A DNA stretch of 64,000 bases, from contig JAFCIZ010000005.1 of the NCBI GenBank assembly GCA_017871115.1, positions 3,775,501-3,839,500 on the forward strand, in the 5' to 3' direction. This document shows, piece after piece, positions 11,583 to 24,114 of the stretch (its first letter is position 1; the number at the start of each line of letters is the position of its first letter). Below the pieces are notes generated by a model, which made no database searches, was not told the DNA's origin, and saw only the letters and a program-made list of their open reading frames with translations. The translations under genes were made by a program, and so were the position numbers. Source of the DNA: Cunninghamella blakesleeana. Its lineage: Eukaryota; Mucoromycota; Mucoromycetes; Mucorales; Cunninghamellaceae.

Positions 11583-12809
11583 ATGGCTGTTGTATCCAAC
11601 TCTACTATTTTAGACAAGTATTTAAAATTAGAACAAAACGGTAAAGTCCAAGTGGAATACGTATGGATTGATGCTAAAGGTAATTTACGTAGTAAGACCA
11701 AGACTGTAGATAAAGTACCTCAAACAGCTGCTGAATTGCCAGAATGGAATTTTGATGGTTCATCTACTGGCCAAGCTGAAGGTCATGATTCTGATGTGTT
11801 GATGCAACCTGTTGCTCTTTATAATGATCCTTTCCGTGGTGGTGATAATAAGTTTGCTATTTGTGAATTATTCAATCCTGACGGTACCCCTCATAAGACT
11901 AATCATCGTCATAAAGCTGCTAAAATCATGACTTTACATGCTGACGCCAAACCTTGGTTTGGTATTGAACAAGAATATATGTTGTTTGATCCTGAAACTA
12001 ATAAACCTTATGGTTGGCCTAAACATGGTTTCCCTGAACCTCAGGTAATTATAATAACATAAAAAATAACTATCATCTAAAAAAAATAAATAAAAGGGTA
12101 TACATAGGAAATAAAATAATTCATTTATTTATCATTTATTTATTTATTATCCTGTTCTATATATATATATTTCTATTTATATTTCTGTTTCTATTGGATA
12201 CAGGGTAAATATTACTGTGGTGTAGGAGCTGGTAAGATCTTTGGTCGTGATATCGTTGAAGCCCATTACCGAGCTTGTTTATATGCAGGTATTAATATTT
12301 CAGGTGTGAATGCCGAAGTAGCTCCAGGTCAATTTGAATACCAAGTAGGACCTTGTGAAGGAATTGCCATGGGTGATGAATTATGGGCTGCTCGTTATCT
12401 TTTAAACCGTGTTGCCGAAGATTTTGGTATTATCGTTGAAATCCATCCTAAGCCTATCAAGGGTGATTGGAATGGTGCTGGTTGTCACACAAACGTATCT
12501 ACTTTAGCCATGCGTCAAGATGGTGGTTTAGCAGAAATTGAAAAGGCCATTAAAAAATTGTCTAAGCGCCACTTTGAACATATCGAAGTCTATGGTGAAG
12601 ATAATGACCAACGTTTAACAGGTCGACATGAAACTGGTCATATTAATGACTTTAGTTATGGTGTAGCTAATCGTGGCGCTTCTATTCGTATCCCTCGTCA
12701 TGTTGGTAAAGAAGGTAAAGGCTACTTTGAAGATCGTCGTCCTGCTTCCAATATTGACCCTTATCAAGTCACTGGTATCATTATTGAATCCATTTACTTG
12801 CCTGAATAA
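11583..12809 (+). CDS. glnA: Glutamine synthetase, type II
   Basis: Two exons (11583-12044 and 12204-12809) encode 355 residues, the normal size of eukaryotic GSII. The enzyme makes glutamine from glutamate, ammonia and ATP in the cytosol. Diagnostic motifs are present: the N-terminal beta-grasp signature around [10 protein letters not shown]; the catalytic-domain segment [12 protein letters not shown] with metal-binding Glu residues; [12 protein letters not shown]; the ATP-binding signature [15 protein letters not shown]; and [10 protein letters not shown] near the C-terminus. The start is the ATG in ccATGG, preceded by a long pyrimidine/AT leader. Codon use is biased toward GGT, GCT and CGT, as expected of a highly expressed gene. 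An upstream GATAAG cluster suggests nitrogen regulation. Confidence 0.97.
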
Positions 12810-12843
12810 ATATTATATACAAATTGATCTTTTATATTTATAA

Positions 12844-12876
<33 letters not shown>

Positions 12877-13154
12877 ATATAATATAATATATACTAAATA
12901 TATTATGATTCCCTCTTCCCTTTTATTTTATTTTTTATTAATACACTTTTATTTTCTCTTTATTTTTATCAATCCATCATAATATTCATATCCCCCCCCT
13001 TTTAATCCATTTTTCTCCTTTATATATATATATATACATATATATTTTAATTGTCAAATAAAATAAAAAAAACTATTTTAGTTTTTGTATATAATAATTA
13101 TTTTATTATATGATTTATATGATTTATAAAAATAATTAATGTTAGTATGTTAAC

Positions 13155-13189
<35 letters not shown>

Positions 13190-13857
13190 GTATAAAACAC
13201 CAATAATAATTTAAATTATCATTGTCAAAAATTTATATGACTTTATAATATCAGTGGAGACGAGGGAAATAAGTATGACTATTTCCTACATTAATTGCCA
13301 GATTTTCCAAATTTTACAGCTAAATATATAGAGAATTTGATCGTTGATAATAAATAAATTTGGATTAGAGTAAATTATTAAGCTTTCCATATCCTTGAAT
13401 ATATCTACATCTTCCATTTTTTAGCTAATAATTAGATTCCATAAATGATTTATTTTGTTAAAGTACAAAAAAGTATGTTTTAAGGTACCAAATTCATCAT
13501 GACAGAAAGGGAAGTTACTAGATTTTCCTTAATCGTATTCATTGATTGAATATGGTGTATGGACTTTTTTGATCAAAATGCAATATCAAGCAGTATGAGC
13601 TTCAGAGTATGTATTAAATTTCCAAAAGTTTTTTTTTCATAATGTAGCAGCTGTATGATCAACTGGTGATGGATCTAAACTTTTGATGCTATTTAAATAT
13701 AAAAAGAAAGGAGAAAAAAAGAGCAAGGGTTTTTTATTGGGTGACATAAATTTTAAACTTCGCCTTTTTAAAAAAATTCGTCGCGCTTTGGCGTTTCTTT
13801 TTTTTTTTTCTTTCTAATTTTTTTTTAAAAAAGTCGTGTGTGTGTGTATTGAGAGGA
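12810..13857. other. Intergenic between glutamine synthetase and PSF3
   Basis: AT-rich spacer with TA runs just after the glutamine synthetase stop (12842-12890) and a TAA trinucleotide run at about 13161-13189. A small perfect inverted repeat (GGAAATA at 13265-13271 and TATTTCC at 13280-13286) is present. A GC-richer patch (tcgtcgcgctttggcg, about 13778-13793) sits upstream of the PSF3 ATG and may be promoter sequence. No RNA gene was recognised. Confidence 0.55.
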
Positions 13858-14743
13858 ATGGAAGACGATGAATATTATGATATAGACTCTATTCTTGCGG
13901 AACATACAGTAAATGAAATTCAACATAATATTTATAGATATATGTATATAATTATATAAGAATGAGTATTTATTATAAACTTAATCATATAATCATATAT
14001 TATTTCGCTCAATTGGTTATTCTAGAAAATGCCTTGTGTGATACAACGTGATATTGATGCAGAAACTAATTTATCAGGCGATGGAACAGATGTAAAATAA
14101 GGAAAAATAAATTGATGAACAATAATAATAATAATAATAATAATATATGTATATATTAATAAATAAAGATACATATATATTAATATTATATATATATATA
14201 TCTAGTTACCTCGAGGATCAAGAGTAGAACTTCCTTTTTGGTTATCAAAAGCTTTAGCTCAGTTAACGTAATGCATATAAATACTAACGTATTTACAATA
14301 AAAAAAATTATGATATGAAAAATAAAGATAAGTTATTAATATAAATAATATATATGTTTATTTATGTATTCACATATTAATAGTTTAGAAGGCAACGAGT
14401 AAATCAATGATAATAATAATAATAATATTAATAAATAACTATATAAAAACAACTCTTTCTATATGTATACATATTTATTCACTTCCCCACCTATCTCATC
14501 CACCGCTTATTCTTCTTTTTCTATTACTACTCCCACTACTTCAATAATGATAAAGAACAATGATACAAATAGAATTACCGAAAGCTTTTGGAATGCGGGT
14601 TAGAAATGCACTGGATGCAAGCCCAACAGCAGTGGATTATAGATTATTATGCCCTTTTTTTTATATATTTGGACATAAATTATTGGATTTATTGGTAGTA
14701 CCTGAATTAGCGCCCGTATTGGAAAATGTAATGAAAGAAAAAG

Positions 14744-14781
<38 letters not shown>

Positions 14782-15113
14782 TAAATTAACTTATAAATAT
14801 ACATATAATTAGGCTTTTAAACTTAGATTAAGGTCTATTATGGATTATTCACAATCAGGTGCTGGTAATATTGGCCAAGAATTTTTACAAAAATTAGACG
14901 AAACTGAAAAAGAACGTAAGTTATATATATGAAAAAAAAAAAAAAATAGAGATACATACAGGTCTATTAATATAAATAAAGGTGAAAGTAAAAGTTATAT
15001 TGATGAAATTATTACTATTACTAGTGTTTAAATCAAGTCAAGATAGCGCTTCACAATTAAGGCAATGGTATAATAAAAAAGTGTATAGATTAGATTATAA
15101 ATCGATAAAATAA
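13858..15113 (+). CDS. PSF3: GINS complex subunit Psf3
   Basis: A gene of seven small exons reconstructed from family knowledge: 13858-13908, 14026-14091, 14206-14267, 14384-14398, 14556-14727, 14813-14915 and 15025-15113. All have GT/AG borders and compatible phases. The product is about 185 residues, typical of Psf3. It starts with the hallmark YYDIDSILAEHT, followed by a PC motif (KMPCVI), then RVELPFWLSKALAQL, then the conserved IELPKAFGMRVRNAL block. The last exons carry the helix ending in FKSSQDSASQLRQWY. GINS (Sld5-Psf1-Psf2-Psf3) joins Mcm2-7 and Cdc45 in the replicative helicase. The 15-nt fourth exon is the least certain part. Confidence 0.88.
14745..14780. repeat. (TA)n tract in a PSF3 intron
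   Basis: A pure TA run in the intron between the fifth and sixth PSF3 exons. Confidence 0.9.
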
Positions 15114-15760
15114 AAACATATAGGTATTGCATTAATTAAGGGCTTTTTCATACACAGAAAATAAATAATATAATTTTTTTTATCATTATCTATATATGTA
15201 TTTAAAATCACTTCCTCGTTTTAATCATTATTTTGTTATTAAGGTATTAATGTTTCATATAGTTTTTATTCATTAATCAATTTAATAAAAAGATTTGCTG
15301 ATCTATTCCAATATATGTCTGGGTTTAAATGACAATCATTCATTTTTTTTTGATCAAGTGGAGAGGAGGGTTATTTTAAAAATTTTGGGAATGCTGGTAT
15401 TAATCAGTAAACAACGATATTTTTATCTTTAAACTAAATAAATACAATTGAGGTAATAGTACTTTTTTTGCAAAAAGAAAGAAAAAAAGAAAGAAAGTAA
15501 GAAAATGGTTTTGTGCTTCATGTATTAAGTAAACATTAACATGTAACAGCAATAAGTAGTTTATAAAAGTGATTTTTAAAAATTTAAACAGCGTCGCACA
15601 TTTTTTTTTAAAACAGGAAAAATTATTTTTTCTCTCTTTTACTTCAGCCTTTTTTATATACAAATACAAAATATACACATATATTTGTATATACTTTTTC
15701 TCTATCTCTTTACTTTAATTTAATAAAGAAGTATATAAAAAAAGCATATATATATATATT
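15114..15760. other. Intergenic between PSF3 and the acetyltransferase gene
   Basis: AT-rich, with a purine-rich patch at 15475-15502 and a TATA-like run (atatatatatatt) ending immediately before the acetyltransferase ATG at 15761. No other feature was seen. Confidence 0.55.
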
Positions 15761-16891
15761 ATGGCTTCTTCTACATCAGCACAACCACAATCGCAAACAC
15801 AATCACATTTAACGCTTAGATCCTATAAACCAAGTGATTTTGAACAAGTTCATTTCATATTTTACAGTACCTATTTTGCTCTAGTACCAGAAGGCGTGAA
15901 ACAAAAGATAAAAACACCTCTTTTTTGGATAGGATGGTTACTTGTTTATTTTTATTTACTTAGTATTGTACCAGTTGTTTTATCGGGCATGCCAGTGCCA
16001 AGTTGGGCTGCTTTTGCATTGCAGATCTTTTTCACTTTTGCTTGGATAGCTGTCTCCTTTGCTGGTATTTTCGTTTTGACAGATAGATTCGATGCTGTGG
16101 AATATATTGAGCAAGCAAGACAGAATGATCTTCAAGATCCTGAAATAACTTATATGAATTACATAAAAGAAGAGCATATAGTTTCTGATGACAAAGAAGT
16201 AATAGAAAAAAAAGAAGATAAAGATAAAAATAACAAGAATAAAAAATCCGCCTCCAACTCCTCATCACCTAAAAAAAGGGTAACATTTGATAAAGATACC
16301 AAACCAGCAACTGAATTAATTCGTACTTTAAAACCAATCGAACAACAAACCAAATCTCATTTTTGGGTACTTCAAATGGATAATCAATTATGTGGCATGG
16401 TAGGCTTAGCTCAATACCAAGAAATTCAATATGATCAACGCCCTCCCTTACCACCTGGATGGAAAAAAATCGGTCAATTACTTTGTGAAAGATATAATTT
16501 CTCTATACCTTCCTTTTTACAATTTGATACTGCACAAAATGAAAATGGCATAATACTAGCTCAGCCTCATGCACCTCATACAGCTAGTTTACAACGATTG
16601 GCCGTGAAACAAGAATATCATGGCTGTGGGTTAAGTACATTATTAATTAATCGTGCTTTAACATGGGCATATGAGCAAGGTATTACTCAAGTCTTTGCCG
16701 TGACAAATGAAATGCAATCAACAGCTGCCAAAATTCTTCAACAACAACATCAGTTTACAATGGTAAAAAAGGAAAAGAAAAATTGGTTTGGAAATTATGA
16801 AATCACTTGGGTTTGCCATGTACAACAATGGTATGATACTCACACGGATGCTCTTAATATGTTTAAAAATACAACAAATACAACCGATTGA
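15761..16891 (+). CDS. Membrane-anchored GNAT-family N-acetyltransferase
   Basis: An intronless gene for 376 residues. The N-terminal part reads LTLRSYKPSDFEQVHFIF, a typical start of a GNAT domain. It is interrupted by two hydrophobic membrane segments at about residues 52-74 and 82-106. A Lys-rich charged insert (about 145-185) precedes the rest of the fold. The acetyl-CoA motif A is at about 279-300: RLAVKQEYHGCGLSTLLI, with the Q/R-x-x-G-x-G/A-like QEYHGCG. Two membrane helices inside the GNAT domain resemble the NAT8 type, which acetylates Lys or Cys conjugates at the ER. The substrate is unknown. It converges with the following minus-strand gene. Confidence 0.85.
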   Translation: MASSTSAQPQSQTQSHLTLRSYKPSDFEQVHFIFYSTYFALVPEGVKQKIKTPLFWIGWLLVYFYLLSIVPVVLSGMPVPSWAAFALQIFFTFAWIAVSFAGIFVLTDRFDAVEYIEQARQNDLQDPEITYMNYIKEEHIVSDDKEVIEKKEDKDKNNKNKKSASNSSSPKKRVTFDKDTKPATELIRTLKPIEQQTKSHFWVLQMDNQLCGMVGLAQYQEIQYDQRPPLPPGWKKIGQLLCERYNFSIPSFLQFDTAQNENGIILAQPHAPHTASLQRLAVKQEYHGCGLSTLLINRALTWAYEQGITQVFAVTNEMQSTAAKILQQQHQFTMVKKEKKNWFGNYEITWVCHVQQWYDTHTDALNMFKNTTNTTD

Positions 16892-16918
16892 AATTAAAAA
16901 ATGTCTTTTTTTTTTTTT

Positions 16919-16954
<36 letters not shown>

Positions 16955-17945
16955 GAGATTAATATATATATTAAAAAAATACGTTATATTATTTTATTTT
17001 GGATACGATTTTTAGACCTTTACATATGCTTTTCGTATTCATGTTATATACTATTAGATTAATATATTCATGATTATTTATTAAATAAATATATAAAAGA
17101 TTACATATTTGCCAAATAAGAGAATGATTATACGTATTTGTGGAAATGGTAGCAAGGCAATTTTTTATTTTGTATAAAAGAATAAAATAAATTTGATTTC
17201 AATGTATTAGTCATTGATAAAAAAGTCATGCAAAAATAAAATCGAATAAAAAAGTTTCATCGTTAAAAAATTAATGATTATAAACTTTTGAAAAAATATA
17301 GTACATATAATATTGATAAGAAATAATATAAATAGCAATAATAAAATTTAAAATTTAAATTTATATATTATATATACAACCCTAATTCTACAATCATCAA
17401 TATTTTATCATTCGTAAATTTATATATCCCATTATATTTTTTTCTTGCTATTCTATTATATTAAAAGCTATTTATAAACCAAATGATTAAAAAATAATTA
17501 TATGCTAATCATACGAACATTTAGAAAAAAAAATCTGCAAACGAATGATATTTTAAACTTTATAACTTTAATACTGATTTAGGATCTGATAAAAAAATTG
17601 AATTTAGAACTGCTTAGTTAAAAATGATAAATGCAGAAAAAAAGAGACATAGTATAAAATTGCTTAATTAGAATAATATGAAAAGTATCTATATAGAATG
17701 ATTTATTATCCAATAATTTAAATATGGGGGGGAGGGAAGGATTATAAATAACGAAAGTGTACGAGAGAGAGAAAAAAATTTTTTTGAAAAAAATGACGAG
17801 TTGAGTAAAGGTAAAAGTAAAATAAAAAAAAAAAAAAAATAAAAAAAATGACTATCTAAATAATGCAAATAAAACAAAATAAAAATAAATAAATAATATA
17901 TATATATATAAATGAAGAAAAAATAGAATGATTATATATAATAAA
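16892..17945. other. Convergent intergenic region
   Basis: Between two gene 3' ends. Contains T/A homopolymers just after the acetyltransferase stop (about 16903-16960) and a poly-A patch near 17825-17850. No ORF or RNA gene was recognised. Confidence 0.6.
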
Positions 17946-20900
17946 TTATACACTGCTTAGCATCCAATATGGAGATACGCTAGGACGACCTTTTGATTGA
18001 TCATCCAAAATAACTTGCATGATCTCATTCATAACAGGATCTTGCTGATGATAATTGAAATGCTGTGGCTCTTGTTTCATATCATAAATTTTACCAAATA
18101 TTTCTTCCTGAACCGCTTTTTCAATCCATTGTTTATCCAATTCATCCCGCTCTTTATATTGCAATTGTAATTGTTGTTGCTGTTGTAATAATTGGTTGTT
18201 ACTATTATTTGGTAATGACGTTGTAGTAGTAGAATGTTGAAAAGCCGAGTGTGCCATAATTAACAAAGGTTGTAATCTTTGTTGAGCCCACACTTTATCT
18301 TCTTGATTCCATTCGGATATATGTTGTGCATATTTTTTTAAATGAGCTGTGACAGAATGAGAAATAGATGCCCCGTTTTTTGCCGTGTAATGCCAAATAT
18401 CTTTCGACACACCAATATTTTGAATTCCTCGAGTTAGCGATGTCCAATATTGTAAATTTAAACTTTCATAATGCAATAAAGCGTGCCAGTTGGACCCATC
18501 CATCTTCTTTTCCTTTTCCTTTTCTTCTGATTCTGAACCTACTTCATTATTATTATTATTTAATTTACTTCCAGGTGGGGTCATGATAGATTGTAAACGT
18601 AAATGTTGAAAAGGTTGTTCACCTTGTTCATTAAATTGTTTTCCAATACGCATTCTACATCGATTTGCTACTCTCAAAAATAATCGGACATCATCTGTAA
18701 AGGCAGCCAAAGAAGTAACTTGTAAATCGTATAAAACACCGCGATGATCAGCCATTTGAGCTAAATGGATACCTGCAGGTGATGTAACTAAATATTCCAA
18801 GAATTCAGCTGCCAAAGCTTGCATATAAATATATTCTTTATGTGATAAGATTTGCATACGACGTAATAAACGAACACAATCCAAAAGCGAAGATAAATCG
18901 GTTTTGGTAAGATCAGAAGTATTTAATAGTTTATTATTACTACGTCCTGTATAACTATTTCCCGAGGAAGAGGTAGACCTGAAAGAAGCACGGTGGTTTT
19001 TAGGTGAGGAGCCAACAGATAAACGGTTTAAACTAGGGAAGGAGTAACCTTGATCTGATAAAAAATCCAATAGATGACTATCGTCTGGTATAAGTTTGGC
19101 TGAGCTGTATTGATCTTCATCTGCTATTGCTTTTTCTTCTAATAAATGAACTCGAATCATATTCCCTGCAATTTTACCATAGTATTCATTCCCAACAAAA
19201 TAATGAGCTAAGGTTAATATAGTTACATTTTGAGAAAGAGGTCCTAATAAACGTTCTGGTATTGTTGATGATGATGTCGACGATGCTGATGATGATGAGG
19301 TAGAGAACTTATTTTCACTATCGGTATTTATATTTTCATTGTTATGATCATTATTCATATTTTCATTAAGAATGTTACTATTTATATCATTATCAAGATT
19401 TTCGTATATCACTTCATCTTGCTGCTGTTGATCTTTTTGAGCATGTTGATATTCTGACTCCTTTACTGCCATATCATTATTTTCATTTATATCACCAATA
19501 ATAGAAGGGTAATGTAATTTTAGATCATTAACTATTGAATCCGCACGTTGAATTAAATGATTTACTACAGTTGTAATTCCTTCATCTTTATTCCAATATC
19601 CATATCTAATTGTTGCCATGTGTTTATCATTATATAAAAATAAATCATCTGGTCTAAATTTACGTCTAGCAATGCTTTCATCTAAACTATCCAACGATGA
19701 TTGAATGGCCAATAATCGATTAAATGCTCTAATAGAAGATGCTTCCTTTTTATTTTCTTCTTGTTGAGGATTGCCACTAAAAAGTCGAAACACCCATCCA
19801 ATACTACGAAAATTACCTTTATCTGAACTATAAGGTCTTTCCACTGGTTCCCATGGTACAGTCGGTTTGCTGAGTCTTCTATTTTCTAATGCACCAAGTG
19901 TCCATAATAATTCAAGCTAAAATAAAAAATAAAAATAAAAAGAGAATAAGAAGAAAAAAAAAATTCATTAAAAATAAATAAACATAAATAGATATATAAA
20001 TATAAATAAAGATATAAATAAATAGATTCAAAAATGATGGTGTTACCTTACTACGTCTTCCATAACGCATATTTAAATTATAAACTTCAGTCGCATCATA
20101 TCTAAATATAATTTGAGGTTCTTCAGGAGCTTTTGGACGTTCATCCAAATTATTTAACAATACAGAATTATCTAATAGGCGTGTCATAGGAACAATGAAA
20201 TATTTTGTAGTGGTACCATAATTGTCTAATTGATTTATAATTTCATGAAATCCATTGTTGCTAAGGTAACAATTTCCATCAAAAGGCATAATCCATTTTG
20301 CATTTTGAATTGATTTTGCATGTTCGATAGCCATATTTCTACCTCCATTCTAACAATAATACAAAAAAATAAGTACATCCACTACAACTACACAGCTTTA
20401 CTTTCTAATTACTCTTATTAAACTTACATTATTCATAGCATATAAATTTTTATCATGATAAGTATAATCCAAAGCTCTTAACTTGGCCACTTTACTGTAT
20501 CTTCTATAATCATCAGAATGTAAAAAGTCTGGTTCAGTAAAATCTTCTAATCTAAAATCCAATTGAGAATAAACATCTTCATCAAAGGGAATCCGTACAT
20601 ATTCTTTATTGAAACGATCTAATAAACGAATAATAGAGGCTTCATTAGCAGCATTAGAGATACGATTTAATAAGAAAATTTTTCTTGTATTAGGAAATTC
20701 AGGTTCATGTTCTAATATAAATTGTAAATTGGATAAAGTTTGCCCTTCTTTATGTCTTGGAGGTAGATCATTCCCAATAATACGATAAAGAAGAATTTGG
20801 TTACGTATGGAATTATCGGGTGGGTATGGTGTGATAGGATTATTATTATTATTATTATTGCTATGTGCTGAGGAAGAAGTTGGTATATTGGATATAGGTA

Positions 20901-21246
20901 CATCTTTTACAAAATTAAAAAAAGGGACATAACTAAATAAAAAAAATAAACCAAGAAATAGAAGAACTAGTTTCATCCATCTTGGTTGTTGTTGATATCT
21001 TCTTATTGTGTGTATAGATAATAAACTAAACTTTGAACGTGCCTTGCCTTTATAATATTTTTTATTGCTAATATTATTATGATGAAGAGTTGAGCCCAAT
21101 TCTACTGAGATCATTTCTGAACCTGAAATATTATGTCTACTACGAAAAGTTCTCGAATCTATAGATGGTGATACAGGTGTAGATGGTGATATAGGTGATG
21201 GGTTTGATGTATGTTGATTATCGTAAGTTATAAAAGGTGGCATCAT
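17946..21246 (-). CDS. Type II membrane protein: glycosyltransferase-like plus alginate-lyase-like domains
   Basis: Three exons (20428-21246, 20047-20349, 17946-19916) give 1030 residues. A cytosolic N-tail leads into one membrane segment at about residues 88-112 (KLVLLFLGLFFLFSYVPFF), predicting a type II Golgi or secretory protein. Lumenal part one (about 140-400) begins LLYRIIGNDLPPRH and contains NGGRNMAIEHA and WIMPFDGNCYL, which look like a GT-A glycosyltransferase-like core with an acidic FDGN motif. Part two (about 595-905) follows the alginate lyase (PL5-like, alpha/alpha toroid) pattern: ILTLAHYFVGNEYYGKIAG, then ADHRGVLYDLQVTSLAAFT, then GEQPF, LLHYESLNLQYW and DIWHYTAKNGASI. The usual NNHG of the lyase family is ADHRG here. 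A low-complexity Asn/Ser linker separates the parts. A role in uronate-containing cell-wall polysaccharide is inferred, not shown. Confidence 0.8.
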
Positions 21247-22348
21247 TCATATGAATAATATATATATGTATGTATATATATATATGTATATATAAATATA
21301 TAAAAGGAAAGGAAAGTGAGTAAGAGAAAGAAAAAAAGAAAAAAGAAAAGATAGGAAAAGAAAAAGAGAACACAAATAATTATTTTATTTTATTTAAAAA
21401 AAATAGCGGGGTCTAAAATGTTTTTTAACTTTTTTTTTTAGCTTAACAAAATGATAATCAAATGAAACAAGTAATGAGCCACCTATTATATATATAAATA
21501 TATATATAATATAGATGGTGGATATTGATTATTTATATAAAAGCATAAGCTATATTTCTCTTTTTTAAATAATAAAATAAAAAGAATAATTATACAAAAA
21601 TATTCATCTATTACGTTATCCCCTTTTCATATTTATATATTTATATATTTTTATATATATTAGAAATCCCCTAATCTGCCTATATAAATTTGATGTCAAC
21701 CAGTCAAAATTCTATATATTTATGAATGGGTAGCAAAATATAAATTTAGGAAATCAATCTTGGAGTGAATCGGGGATATTAGATTGGTTAGGGTCCAGAA
21801 TTCTTTTAATAGAAATGATTAAAATAATAATAATAATAAATAAAATATTATTCTACTAAATAATAATAACAATAAATAGTAGCATTCACCAGTATATTAT
21901 ATATTATTATAAATCATATAATATGTATATATATATACAAATATATCATAAAATGATTACTTATAATAATAATGATAAGGAGTGAAAGAAAGAAAGAAAA
22001 TAAGACTTAGAAAAGTCTTTTCGCTTAGTATACCAATGTAGTCCTGAATATATTTTGCACAGCCTCCTATTTATTTATTTATTTATTTACTACATATATT
22101 CTTTTTAATACAATAAATAAAAACTTTATAAAAAAGAATGACTTGTAATACATATATTAATATTAAAGCCCAGATGACCTTGAAATTATTTTTACCAGGT
22201 AAACAAAGAAAATCTTTTTTTTATATAATTAATATATTTATAGAAATTTCTGTATATCATTTTTTATATATAGCATTTTTCGATTCAATCTTTACTTTTT
22301 TTTACACTTGTCTTTTTTAAAAATCCGATGTCTTCATTTTTTTCAATC
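21247..22348. other. Intergenic upstream of the membrane fusion gene
   Basis: AT-rich spacer between the minus-strand fusion gene and the mobile element. Purine-rich run at 21301-21372 upstream of the ATG, several TA runs. The 22138-22320 open frame is a Phe/Ile-rich AT artefact. Nothing else is supported. Confidence 0.55.
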
Positions 22349-22472
22349 AGTCCCCTAATTTTTTTTCACTTGATCATTAATTTTTTTTTCACTTGTCCAT
22401 TGAATTTTTTATACTTGACTCTCTGTTTTGATCGTGGCCTTTTTTTTTTTTATAACATTCTATTGATCAAGG

Positions 22473-22640
22473 AAATGATTATAACTCGAAATAAAGTCAT
22501 ATGTCTTTTTTATTGTCAAGATTTTAATGAAGACGTTATTATTATTAGACTCACTTGTAAATTAGATAGTATGGAAGATTTAGATACATGCTGCTAAATT
22601 GACCCAGAACAACTAGTTCTAGTTTATAAAACCAGAATAA
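22473..22640 (+). pseudogene. Left-end coding fragment of the element
   Basis: A plus-strand frame containing VICLFYCQDFNEDVIII and then SMEDLDTC, followed by an in-frame stop, then EQLVLVYKTRI. It matches in order the minus-strand fragment at the other end (IYILYCEEFN, LYNLEDLQLCYESNP, PVLVLCL). It appears to be a degraded copy of the same short protein. No function recognised. Confidence 0.45.
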
Positions 22641-22785
22641 TGGCTTTGTCTTTTATCTATAAACTATATTCCCAGGCAGGCAAGCAATCGAGTAACAGAT
22701 CGCCATCCCCAGAGCCATTACAATTAGGTAAGTTAAAATTTATTCTCCTCAAAAACAAATAAATCGCATTAAATTTATATCTAGT

Positions 22786-23005
22786 ATCTCGTTCTCAAGT
22801 TGTAGAATTTATAAATGAAGTGAACTTACCCTATTATCCCAACAACAGTGAATCATGTGAATTTAAAGCAATAACTACTAATGACGCCTTTGGATTGATG
22901 AAATTATCCAGTAATTTTTTTGAGGGCAAGAACTTGAGCGGCTTTACGACCTGGTGCAGTCACTATGATGTGTTTTTTTACAAACAAAAGTATCTAGGAA
23001 AATGA
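22786..23005 (+). pseudogene. Central fragment of the element, unknown
   Basis: An AG acceptor near 22785 opens a frame reading SRSQVVEFINEVNLPYYP, then FKAITTNDAFGLMKLSSNFF and YDVFFYKQKYLGK before a stop at 23005. A short upstream frame with SNRSPSPEPLQL and a GT donor (about 22730) could be its previous exon. No family is recognised; likely part of the same decayed mobile element. Confidence 0.35.
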
Positions 23006-23521
23006 ATAAGAGCGATACCAACATAGTAGGTGTTGAATTTATCAAATTAATAACGAAAATAGAGGAAAACAAAGAAAATATTGTAAAACTTTAGGCTAAC
23101 CTTTATTCAAATATTTAAAATAAGTATTATATTTATGCTTTTTGGTGGATTAGTGAAAATAGGCTTAATTTATATTATATAGTATGAAATAGAATTATAG
23201 TGTTATCTAGTAAAGATAACGCGAATTAGAATGAAGTTTAAAGTATGTATATGGCAATAGATCTGCACGATTAGAAGATTTTAAAGCCATAACGTGGAAT
23301 AAGCTAACAGGAACAATTCATTTTATATCAGGTACACAGTAGTGCTTTTATAATAAATGTCAAATATATCATGTGGATTATAAGTGCATTATAATTTTGA
23401 AGTTATTTAATGTTGTTATTTTATGGTAAATCAACAGTAGGAAATCGTACTCGCAATATATACTATTGAAAAGGGAGCTTCACTGTAAGGTATAAGATGT
23501 AATATTAGGAGAAATTGCTAA

Positions 23522-23791
23522 TTGAACTATTTTGTTTTTGTTTTTGTTTTCAAAAGAATATATTGTAGATTTACAAATTATATACCAAATTACAAAAAAT
23601 TTATTAACAAAATTAAAGAAAAATATGATGCAATTGGCTATATAAGAGAATCAAAAAATTACTGCAATGATGATGATCGCGTTCGATTATTAAACAGCAT
23701 GACTAAACGACTCCAAGAAAGGCATACGGTAGAAAAGATATTTGCCTTGTCATATAGCAATAGCCAGGAAGAAATATCAACAAGAGATTAA
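23522..23791 (+). pseudogene. Serine-recombinase-like N-terminal fragment
   Basis: The reliable part reads DAIGYIRESKNY, then DDRVRLLNSMTKRLQER and VEKIFALSYSNS. This fits the start of serine recombinase (resolvase/invertase) domains, where a Y-x-R-x-S strand carries the nucleophilic Ser and a helix with R-x-x-L follows. The frame ends at 23791 well before a full catalytic domain, so it is truncated or frameshifted. From memory, similar Y-(I/V)-R-K-S ORFs are dispersed in Mucoromycota genomes; this was not checked. Confidence 0.4.
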
Positions 23792-24114
23792 TATCACGGA
23801 AGTAAATTTCTTATAAACATATTGGATAATGTATCAGGAAGCACAAAAGGTAATTCTATTGCGTACATGTATTTTTATTTTATACGTATATTCAACACTA
23901 TTCTTTTAGAAATGTTAGATTATACTGCGACTGAGGAAAAAAGTTTTCATAGTTGCAATATATTTTGCAGGAATTTCAATGTGCTATGAAGATATAATGG
24001 CACTATTTAGGTATGAATTAACAATGTATTAAATAAGTCAGACGTAAGTTGAAAAATATGTTTTTATTTATCTCTCATTTACTCATTTGTAATATTAATA
24101 ACCATTCCAATTTG

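Noticed and set aside
22138..22320. Open frame of 60 codons beginning MTCNTYINIK
   Set aside because: Beyond the first residues it is Phe/Ile/Tyr-rich translation of T-rich DNA, with no homologous pattern and no splice context.
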